The position numbers were made by a program, and so were the translations under genes. Source: Lycorma delicatula (taxonomy: Eukaryota; Arthropoda; Insecta; Hemiptera; Fulgoridae). Taken from it: a stretch of DNA of 64,000 nt. Numbering within the stretch: the first letter of the stretch is position 1; every line of letters starts with the position of its first letter. This document shows positions 23,801 through 35,800 of this stretch, one piece after another. The notes below the pieces were generated by a model. That model did no database searches, was not told where the DNA came from, and saw only the letters and a list, made by a program, of their open reading frames with translations. The stretch is taken from contig NC_134456.1 of the NCBI RefSeq assembly GCF_047948215.1, forward strand, positions 76,932,515-76,996,514, read 5' to 3'.

Positions 23801-26800
23801 TGTTTTTGAGGTTCATGCTACCTTTGACTTTCTTGAAACTTTTATCTTACCCAACTGTACATAAAAGATAGCCTTCAGATCTTGGTAGACCATCAGAAGT
23901 TTTAATGGTTTAAAGTGTTTTTAAACCAACATTTTGCTTTTAACTGGAGTTTTATAGAAATTAATACATCATTTTTAGTCAAAAATTACTTTTGTTTTAT
24001 AAACATAGGTAGAAATAACTGTTTTTTTTAGTATTTCGTAAGAACTTTTTATTTAGTTATTAATTATTATTTTATTATCAATTTTTCTTTTGTTTGATTA
24101 AATTATAAAGGTATTTTTATTAATTCCTCAGTATATATTGATGATTGCTTAACAGTCAAAATAGTCATCTAGTTTTGGATATTTTTTTTAAATAACCGAT
24201 TAAAAATCACCATTAAAAATGTGTGTTTAAAATTCTTATAACACCAAAATCCTTCTTTTTAAGAATCAATTGCCTTTTTTTATTTTTAGTTTACTATTAA
24301 AAAATAAATTAAACAAAATTTAAAGCAGTTTAATAAGGTGTTTAGAAACATAATTAAGAATTTACATAATATTTTAGCACTGCAGTGTGGGACAAAAGGA
24401 AAATATTAAAAAAATAGATTCACCAATCCCAGAGACTGGTATTTCTGTTAGCATTATCAAATTCATGTTTCGATAAAGGTGTTAAAATATAAGAAGTCTG
24501 GTAAAAGTAGTATACATCAAACTCTAATTGTTCACTGAATATTTTTCAACCAAAAACATAAATTTTCAGAAACCAAAAAAATGTCTTCTAAGTGAACTAC
24601 TTAATTGATGTGACATCCCATCTCAATAATCTAACACATTTCATAATACTTGATTTCTACTTTTTTGAATCACATAATAAAAAAAATCCTTTAAATTGCT
24701 TGACTACGCATGAAGCAATAAAAAATCTATATTTATTTGAATAATAACTGGCTAAGTGACATTCATACAGGCTGGTTGCATGCACTCTTGAGTTTAATAA
24801 TTAATAGTGTTATCTGATTAGATTAATATAGTTCAACTTGAAATTAGAGACGTTTAAGTTAATTTGACATTTTACTGCCCAATTGTAAATTGACCTACAG
24901 GCTGTAATGAAACACTAAAATCTGAGAATATGTGACAAAATAGTTCTTTTAAATTATTAACAGACATGATATTATATGAATTTTAAGTGGAGTATAAATG
25001 AATACAATAGTTTTTTATTTAAAATACCTATGATAATGAGGTTCAAGCTACTGATTACCAACAGCAAACAAGCAAAGCAAAATTTTAATAACATAATTTT
25101 TGTGGGTGTTTTAAGAATTTTAAAATCTGGTTTAAAGTAATAATTTTTTATTTATTCTACTGCATGATACAAAAAAGAAAACAAAAACAATTTAAATTTC
25201 CAACTACCTGCTTTAATTACATTCCAATGTGCATCAGCTTTTATAGAATATGGTAATAGATTTAAAGTTTAATAAAAAAAAAGGAAGGAAAACTGTTACG
25301 TCTATGACTTTACACAAATCTAAAAAACTTCCAAAAATAATGACTACATTTCCTCTAAATATGTTCATTAAATATCAATTCTAATTAAATTCCTTTCCAA
25401 TAAAATGTTCACAAGAACATATTTTTATAGTGTGTTGTTATATGGTTATGAACCTTTTCTTTCAATTATTAGACAGCTTCTGATGGTTCCAAATTTTTTT
25501 TTTTGCGTAATGTGACTTTGTGCCATTTTGTAAAGTAAGTATAAAAACTTATAAAAAATCCATGGACTTTTTCTGCTCAATGTAAAAACTGAAGGTGTGA
25601 AGATGAGAAGATGTGATGTTTTTGGATCAAAACAGAAATAGTCAAAAAAGATATAAATTGTAGAATTATGAAGGGAAGAAACATGACAGAGCTTTAAATT
25701 CACTGTTCTGATCTAAATAAATGTGGAAGAGCACAAAGGATCAAATCACTAAGGTTACACAATGTAGTATAATGGTATATGTGTTTGAAGTGAAGGAACT
25801 AAGTGAAAAAAATTCTTTTTTTAACTGTAGAAATATATTTCCTGAATTATAGTAGCCAGATTTCTTGTGAACACATTAAAAATGAGGATGTTGGAGAAAG
25901 AATGAATATGGGACACAATCGAGGATGAAATTAAGAAGAAATGGTTAAAATGGGTTGGATAAGAGAGGATCAATGGGCCATTATATTAAAGAAATAGGTA
26001 GGTATTTTGTAGAAAACTAATTCAGGGAAATGAAGTTCACCAAAGTGGAGTTTGTGAAGCAATGGGCAGATAAGGACATGAGGGGGTCTGTACAGTAAAT
26101 AGAAAATGTATGGTGCTAAGGATTATAGTAAATGACAAATATAGCCAATAAGCCACAAAAAAAAAACAAAAAAAAAAAACCAACACTCCAAAGTAGGATT
26201 TAAACATTCTTTTATAATATTGTGTATTAATTGGCTTTTTTTTTTTAAAAAAAGAAGTGATTTGATATGATACAAGAGGTAAAAGAACCTTTTTTAATTT
26301 GTTGAAAAATGTATAGCAATATCAATAATTTTTAAATAATGGTAACTAGTTAATAAAAATAAAATGAAATTTTTATTTCATAAAAGTTTATCTTTATTTC
26401 TTTTAAGTTAACCAGTATTGCAACTTGCTGATTTAACAAGTAATTTTTTAAGTTTTTTTATAAGAGTTCACTCTGTGAACGGCAACTTCTTGGAACAGAA
26501 AGTGCAAAATAAATTAAAAGTGAGAGTTTACCAGAGAACATTTTTATTAATTATTTATGTTTTTAAAGTAAACAGTTTTCATAATTCTTGAAAATGATCT
26601 TAATGTACAGCATAATTCTACAATTTTGAAATAACTCAGGCTAGTTCTGTAAAATTATTATTTATAATACTTTTTTTGAATTCACATAATGTTCAGAACT
26701 TCTTAGAAAAATCATACAAGTAGTAAGTTACTTGACAAATTAAAAAAAAAAAAAAATTACATACCAACAAAAAGAGCAGAATTACCCCTTATCTCTGACC

Positions 26801-29800
26801 AAACACTTTTACTATAAGGTAGAGCAGTCATAATCATTGTTGGCACAAGATCAGGCATTTCTTCAACCTGTAGAAAAAAATCAACAATTACTTTACAATG
26901 CAATCAGCATTTTCAGTCTATTCAACAAGATATTATATAATAGTGTCCTTTTATTAAATTAAACTATTCTATTAATTATCCAAAACACTTTTCTACTCCA
27001 AATGCTAAATACTATATCAAAGCAGAATACATTGACAATCCCATAAAAGATATTCCGTAACTAATTACATTTGCCTCCTCTATGAATCATGAGACCTTGC
27101 CGTTGGTGAGGGGGCTTGAGTGCTCAGGGATACAGAGTAGCTGGACCAAAGGTGCAACCATATCGGAGAGGTATCTGTTGAGAGCCAGACTAAGGAATGA
27201 TTCCTGAAAGAGGGCAGCAGCTCTATCAGTAGTTGTTAGGGGCGTGAGTCAGGACGACTTAAACGGCCGTATCAACATCACTCAGTTCTCTGAGTACTGC
27301 GCAGCTGAAAGCAATGGAAAACTACAGCTGCTTTTTTTTTCCAAGAAAATGTGGCTCTCTGCATTTTCACATAGCAATAATGGAGGCGCCTTCCTTGGTA
27401 AAATATTCCGGAGGTAAAATAGTCCCCCGTTCGGATCTCCGGGTGGGGACTACTAAGGAAGGGGTCACCAGAAAATTAAAAAATAACATTCTACGAGTCG
27501 GAGCGTGGAATGTTAGAAGCTTAAAAAAGGTTGGTAGGCTAGAAAATTTAAAAAGGGAAATGGGTAGGACAAATGTGGATATAGTAGGAATTAGTGAGGT
27601 TCGGTGGGAAGAGGAAGGCGACTTTTGGTCAGGTGATTTTAGAGTAATTAACTCAGCGTCAAATAATGGGCAGGCAGGAGTAGGTTTCGTGATGAACAAG
27701 AAGATAGGGAGGAGAGTGGAGTATTTCAAAACGCATAGCGATAGAATCATTGTAATAAGGATAAAATCAAAACCTAAACCGACAACGATTGTTAACGTCT
27801 ATATGCCTACAAGCGCCCATGATGATGATGAGGTAGAGTGTGTATACGAAGAGATTGATGAAGCAATTAAACACGTAAAAGGAGATGAAAATTTAATAAT
27901 AGTTGGAGATTGGAATGCAAGCATTGGAGAAGGCAAGGAAGGAAATATAGTGGGTAAATACGGGCTGGGCAAAAGGAATGAAAGAGGGGACCGACTTATA
28001 GAGTTTTGCACGAAGTATAATTTAGTAATTGCCAACACCCAATTTAAAAATCATAATAGAAGAATATACACTTGGAAAAAGCCAGGGGATACTGCAAGGT
28101 ATCAGATAGATTATGGTTAAGCAAAGATTTAGAAATCAACTCGTTGACTGCAAAACTTACCCTGGAGCAGACATTGATAGCGACCATAATTTGGTGATAA
28201 TGAAATGTAGATTGGGGTTTAAAAACCTGAAGAAAAGGTGTCAGATGAATCGGTGGAATTTAGAGAAGCTTGAGGAAGAGGAGGTAAAGAAGATTTTTGA
28301 GGAGGACATCGCAAGAGGTCTGAGTAAAAAAGATAAGGTAGAAAATGTAGAAGAAGAATGGGAGAATGTTAAAAAGGAAATTCTTAAATCAGCAGAAGCA
28401 AACTTAGGCGGAATAAAGAGAACTGGTAGAAAACCTTGGGTTTCAGACGATATATTGCAGCTGATGGATGAACGTAGAAAATATAAGAATGCTAGTGATG
28501 AAGAAAGTAAAAGGAACTATCGGCAATTAAGAAATGCTATAAACAGGAAGTGCAAACTGGTGAAAGAAGAGTGGATTAAAGAAAAGTGTTCAGAAGTGGA
28601 AAGAGAAATGAACATTGGTAAAATAGACGGAGCATACAGGAAAGTTAAGGAAAATTTTGGGGTACATAAATTAAAATGTAATAATGTGTTAAACAAAGAT
28701 GGTACACCAATATATAATACGAAAGGTAAAGTCGATAGATGGGTGGAATATATTGAAGAGTTATACGGAGGAAATGAATTAGAAAATGGTGTTATAGAGG
28801 AAGAAGAGGAAGTTGAGGAGGATGAAATGGGAGAAACAATACTGAGATCTGAATTTAAGAGAGCATTAAAAGATTTAAATGGCAGAAAGGCTCCTGGAAT
28901 AGACGGAATACCTGTAGAATTACTGCGCAGTGCAGGTAAGGAAGCGATTGATAGATTATACAAACTGGTGCGTAATATTTATGAAAAAGGGGAATTTCCG
29001 TCAGACTTCAAAAAAAGTGTTATAGTAATGATACCAAAGAAAGCAGGGGCAGATAAATGTAAAGAATACAGAACAATTAGTTTAACTAGTCATGCATCAA
29101 AAATCTTAACTAGAATTCTATACAGAAGAATTGAGAGGAGAGTGGAGGAAGTGTTAGGAGAAGACCAATTTGGTTTCAGGAAAAGTATAGGGACAAGGGA
29201 AGCAATTTTAGGCCTCAGATTAATAGTAGAAGGAAGATTAAAGAAAAACAAACCAACATACTTGGCGTTTATAGACCTAGAAAAGGCATTCGATAACGTA
29301 GACTGGAATAAAATGTTCAGCATTTTAAAAAAATTAGGGTTCAAATACAGAGATAGAAGAACAATTGCTAACATGTACAGGAACCAAACAGCAACAGTAG
29401 CAATTGAAGAACATAAGAAAGAAGCCATAATAAGAAAGGGAGTCCGACAAGGATGTTCTCTATCTCCGTTACTTTTTAATCTTTACATGGAACTAGCAGT
29501 TAATGATGTTAAAGAACAATTTAGATTCGGAGTAACAGTACAAGGTGAAAAGATAAAGATGCTACGATTTGCTGATGATATAGTAATTCTAGCCGAGAAT
29601 AAAAAGGATTTAGAAGAAACAATGAACGGCATAGATGAAGTCCTACGCAAGAACTATCGCATGAAAATAAACAAGAACAAAACAAAAGTAATGAAATGTA
29701 GTAGAAATAACAAAGATGGACCACTGAATGTGAAAATAGGAGGAGAAAAGATTATGGAGGTAGAAGAATTTTGTTATTTGGGAAGTAGAATTACTAAAGA

Positions 29801-32800
29801 TGGACGAAGCACGAGCGATATAAAATGCCGAATAGCACAAGCTAAACGAGCCTTCAGTAAGAAATATAAGTTGTTTACATCAAAAATTAATTTAAATGTC
29901 AGGAAAAGATTTTTGAAAGTGTATGTTTGGAGTGTCGCTTTATATGGAAGTGAAACTTGGACAATCGGAGTATCTGAGAAGAAAAGATTAGAAGCTTTTG
30001 AAATGTGGTGCTATAGGAGAATGTTAAAAATCAGATGGGTGGATAAAGTGACAAATGAGGAGGTATTGCGGCAAATAGATGAAGAAAGAAGCATTTGGAA
30101 AAATATAGTTAAAAGAAGAGACAGACTTATAGGCCACATACTAAGGCACCCTGGAATAGTCGCTTTAATTTTGGAAGGACAGGTAGAAGGGAAAAATTGT
30201 GTAGGCAGGCCACGTTTGGAATATGTAAAACAAATTGTTAGGGATGTAGGATGTAGAGGGTATACTGAAATGAAACGACTAGCACTAAATAGGGAATCTT
30301 GGAGAGCTGCATCAAACCAGTCAAATGACTGAAGACAAAAACAACAAGTAGAAAGATTACTAACTAAAATAATGACCTAAGGTTTGAAGTTGTATCATTA
30401 ATCGGAACAGTATGGAAAGAATTCATCTCAATGGTGAATATTGATAAACAAAATACAATCGATCAAAGACAGAACAAATATGATTGTGATCTAAAATCTT
30501 GTACTTTTGGGTTAGAAACCTTAACATGTTATATAAAAATGAAAACCGAACAAGCCAACAAATAAACAGGATAAGGTATCACAAATTTCAAAATTTGACT
30601 AGAAAATTTGAAAGGGGACATAATAACCTCAAGCAACATTTTAATCTTTAAAGATGTATAATGTCATATGATGTGGTCAAATAAGAGTCTGAGATAGTAA
30701 TGATTTTCACCTATAAATTTGTTTTGGGGGGTATAAAAATTACCCAAAATATGGTAAAATCAAAGAAAGATCATTATTACATTAAAAAAATTGCTATATA
30801 TGAAATGCTACAAAAAAAATTTAAAAATCAAGAAAAAACGCAGTCATGAACAGACTCATCTGCCATTACAAAGACTAGCAGAAAAGCACAAATACAATAA
30901 CTGACAAAAATGCACAATGCGTATAAATTATATGTCTGAAAAGAAAACTTCACATGACAACATTTAATTATGTAACTTAACGTGCAATGACATACAATAT
31001 ACAAAAAAAGAGATCATTTGGCATCAATAGGGTTATCTGTCACTGTAGATGATTGGTGCCAAGCTGAAGATTGACTGGGAAAATAAATGATTCCATTTGA
31101 TTACAGCACTGTGACTGTTAATTCAACAGTAGAAAACATCGTGCCTACATCACACCTCTGCAGCTAGGTCCTTCAAGCGCGTTGCGTCTCGGAATGGGAT
31201 TATTTGATGTCCAAAATTGATTATCTCTTATGTAAAAATATTTTTTTTTGATGGTGAAAACTGATATAACAAAAGTTAAATGATATTAATGAATCAGGAT
31301 TTTCCGCTAATGATCGGTACATTTCAGTGCCTACTTTTTGGTTATAGTTCATTATTTTATGAAGAAAAACATCACATACATAAATAAGTAAAATTTTTTT
31401 TAAAACACCACTCTTAAATTACATGCACTAAAAGGTAAAAAATAATTTTAGGACGGTATCTCAGAATGGATTTAACAACAAGGTTTGATGGTGATATGTA
31501 AGATTATGTAAAAGTCATAGCTTTAAATTAAAAATTTGATGTTTTTGCCAATTGTTTCATATGTGTGAAGAATGGCCTAAAGAGTGAGGTACTCGAGCAT
31601 CCCTAAAATTATTTTTTACCTTTTACTGTATTTAATTTAAGAATGGTGTTTTAAATTTTTTTTACATATTTTTTATTTTCTACTTTTTAGTGCATAGTTT
31701 TTAAAAAGTTTTTTTTATGTATTTTTATTTTCTACTTTTTAGTCATCATAAGTTTATACTTTACAGCTATGCTAGCGCACAGGTTTGAGTGTATTTAGGA
31801 AAAGATCAGATTGGTACGTTTCATGGTGGGTGAGTGCATCAAAATTTAGGGCTAAACGATTTAATTTCCGGGTAATCAAGATCCGGTTGCACAAGAGTGT
31901 ACCCAATGCATTAAATAGTTAGTGTTCGACCTGCTAATACATACATCATTTGAATCATGGAAATTGGACAAGTGGTTGCCGAGATATTATGGTGGCATGC
32001 CATTGGACCCCTTCCCCAATTCCCGAATGGTGCTCTGGAGCATTTGAAAATATCATCCGACGAGTACCACTGGAAGCGGATGGGGTTGAAAAAATTTCTC
32101 AGAGGCCTAGGATAGACTGTTTTCGAGATATTTGCAATTTTCATCCAAAAATTTGGATCCAGTTAAAAAGTACTAAATTTTCCCAAAACTTCGATATATA
32201 TATTACATAAACGGTATATCAATATATAATATTACAAGTATACAGCTGACCACCATGAGACATGTACTAATGAATTGGGATTTTCTGCTAGTGATCGCTT
32301 CATTCCGGTGCTAAGTTAAGGGGAACGCACACAGATACATACAAATGCTGTTTAGTAGGGTAAGAGATGAAATAAAATGGAATTTTGAAAAAATAAACTT
32401 TCTTTACGTACATTTTTCATTAAAATTAAAACTATAGCTGTGACATTAAGTAATCTGCTGTTGGCTGCTGAAGTTTATTTATTATCTACAACTGTTATAT
32501 TCTAAATGTTATTTTGTTTTTTCCCAAAAATTGAAGAAAAGAAAAACTGAATTATCAAGTTATAAATAAGATGTATTAAAAATAATAAATATAGAATAAG
32601 AAGTAAGAATGCTTAACATATAAAACCATCACATAATAGGTAAAAGCATACCAAAATATCACAATTTTGAGAAGTTATCTCATCAGCGAAAAATTATAAC
32701 AAAAGTACACTTGAAAAAAATAAGTTAAAATTTAATAAAAAGTTAAAATTTTGTAAAAAACTAAGGTGATGTTGTCATTAACAAAAATTTCCAACTGTAG

Positions 32801-35800
32801 ATACCATTATCTGACATTTAAAAAAGAATAGGACAGGATCAGTACTGAAAATAAAAACAACTAACCAAGTGTTTTGAAAGTGCTGTCATGAAATCTTGAT
32901 ACTGTAAATTTCCATCATCTATAAGATGTCCGGTCAACATACTTGCAACACAGTTAGCGTCTAGAATATAACTCACGCTTCGCAGAGTAAACTTACAAGC
33001 CTAAAAAATAAACACACATATTAATAAACTATCAAAATAAGATTATCTCATTCAAAGAGATTCATAAATCAAATAAAACTCAAATGTTGAACTAATATAC
33101 ATCCGTAGTGTATAAAAATATAGAATAATTTACCTATAGTAATTTTTAAAGAATTCAAATGCAGTCAATTGCCTGCTGTCTTTTATTAGAAAATCATTAA
33201 AAAATCTCTCATATTCATAAAATTCTTCAACTTTCTGTTGGAGATTCTGCCCAAGAGTTTGTAAAGTTTGCTGTAATTCTTTATTTATTATTATGAAAGA
33301 ATTTTTTCACAATCATCTCCAACATCATCTATTTTATCATTTAAGAAATAGCAGCGATGCTTCACAGACATTTTCATCGGTGAGTTTGCCACTACAGCAA
33401 CAAGTTCTATTCTACCCAGCTTTTACAGTTGTCTTTTTGTCATATATTTTGCAAAGTTTTTTTCTATAATTACATCTTTCAAATTTATACTAGGAGCACA
33501 ATGATAACAGCAGCTGAAGTTTAATTCCAATAAATTAAATATTTTTAAGCTTAAATAAATCCAGTTGGGTCTTTGAAAAGTGATAACATTAACTGTTTGA
33601 TAACATTATCTGTAATTAAAATAAATGCTGACAACTGTATTTACAAAAACAGTGGGTATTTGCTAATACGCTATATGTAGCATCAGTTTTGCTGAAAAGA
33701 ATGAGGTACAAAACTTACCGTGATATTCTGTTGAGGGCTTAGCACCTCCTGTTACTAACTGTAACTGGGAGCTATGGAACTATCTCCCATGAGGCTGTTT
33801 GAATAATCGCGGGAGTAAAGCCAATTGATGTCCTTCCGTCAGATTGTCAACAACAATATGCTGTGAAAAGGTCAACTGACTGCTCAGCATATTAGAGAAA
33901 TTGAGGAGGATGGTTTTAATGTATGTCACAGTAGGTGAGATAGGCGTCAGATTGGCATTATACATGTGATCTCTTTCCAGACATGATGGCATTGAAGGTT
34001 GCCTCATGGATCTCCCCGAATTGACATGTAACTCAGTTCCTTTTGAGGCATGGTACACGTTTCGAGACAGGCTGGCTCGATTTGGCTTGACTGACGTGGG
34101 TCTTAGAGATAAGACCCACATCAATGATGATGCATATCACATGCTGTAGTCTGCTCGAAATACAAGTTAAGGTGTGCAGAGGTGGTTCGAGAGCTTGAGG
34201 ACATCGGTTTGAGTTTGTATCTGTGGACCAATTGCAAGATTAGGGAGGAATGATGTATCGTTGAAAAATTCTTGAGATTTTTGGTGCTCAAATAAATCAC
34301 AGGGAGGTACTGTTTAGATTAGTAGACTGAGTGGCTAGGGACCCTTTTGGGTGTTTTTCCATCAGAATAGGCAAATCTTGGAAATTACATTTGGTTGCAG
34401 TTCATGACAGGCAAAATTTTAGAAAGTTAGGTCATAATTGTGATGTTAAAATAATTTTTGAGGGTAAAAGATTATGTTTTTATTTACAAGATACACTGAT
34501 GGGAATGTCTCTCTTGAGGCATTTTCATCAGTGGCATCCTGATAGAGGCCACTTTGATTACTGAAATATGATAATATTCAGGTGTTAAAGTCTTGAAGAT
34601 GACCTACGGTAAAGCCCATCATGGTTAGGAATGGAGGAGGTGGTGTGGCACCTGGAATCGTCACAAGGCGGAGGTGTCATCCCCTATGGGGTCAGGATGT
34701 AATACAAACACAACAAGATAATTGATCCATAGTATTCAGAAAAAATAGAGATAAATAATGTAATATATATTACTATATATAATTATTATTAATATATATT
34801 ACAATATTAATGTAATAATTACGTCAACAAAATAAACATGAGATCATATTGTTAATAAATAAAATATTATTTCTAAGAATCTGAAATAATAAATAAGACT
34901 CTTCACAGGTATCAGTAAAAAACATTTAAAAATAATGCAATATATTATTGTAATAAAGCTATATTTTTGAGGAGGCAGCAGTCCTTCATCTCACCTTGAT
35001 TTTGTATCTTACAACTAAAAAAAATTTTTAGAACTTTCAAAACATAGCACTGTAAATAAATTCAAGATTTGACATTTATGCAAACAAAATACAGAATGCG
35101 ATAATAATAAAACAATATAATATCTAAATAAAGAAAAAACAAAGGTATCTATGTCTGTTCCAAAAGCATTCAACTTTACTTTGGAACAAAAGTTAAAAAA
35201 AAATTACTGTTGTGTAAATTTCAAAATTTTTCAACTTTTTCTAAAAAAAAAAGTGAAATATTACATATATAGTGCATACATGTAACAAAAAATTTGATTA
35301 TACAATATCTTAAATCAGTCATGCAACAATACGATATTTTGCATTTTATTTCACTTAATACAGCTTTATAATGGTAGCCTAACGTTAAAGGAAGAATATT
35401 ATGTATTACGAATTAAAATTCCAGTAAGTAAATTCATTTTATTACCTTAACAACTGCAGGATCAGTTTCACTGAGATGTAATAAAAGACAGACTAGATTT
35501 GCTCGTACCTGCTCCTGAAATGCAGGCATTGCTGTACCTCCATACTGAGCTAATTCTCCTAATAAACGTAAAGAGGTCATTCGCAACCACACACTGAGTT
35601 CCTAAAAAAAAAAGACCCACTAAAGAATTAAAAATATAAGGCCGCAAAGGACCACTTTAGTCAGAATAATTCAAGTTTTTTTTGCCGATCTTTTGGCCTT
35701 AAGTTCTTAGCTTTTACTTTCTCCCAATATTTAATCATTCTTAATGATCTTGCTTTACGATCCTCTTCTGAATAAACCCTTTTTGCATAATTAAAAGTTC

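Larger units (their letters stand above)
27082..30345 (+). mobile_element. RTE-like non-LTR retrotransposon, nearly full length
   Basis: A ~230-bp 5' leader starting near TGAATCATGAGACCTTGCCG is followed by an APE-endonuclease/reverse-transcriptase coding region with one frame break. The element ends CAGTCAAATGACTGAAGACA plus a short A-rich tail (AAAACAACAAG). It lies antisense in an MROH1 intron. No clear target-site duplication was found. It is GC-richer and far better preserved than its surroundings, so it is one of the youngest insertions here. Confidence 0.9.

Noticed and set aside
25860..26130. Purine-rich stretch resembling decayed retrotransposon coding
   Set aside because: No RT or endonuclease motif could be aligned in any frame.
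27367..29840. Minus-strand open frames of 65-148 codons over the retrotransposon
   Set aside because: They are shadows of the plus-strand endonuclease/RT and have Ser/Leu-rich, motif-free translations.
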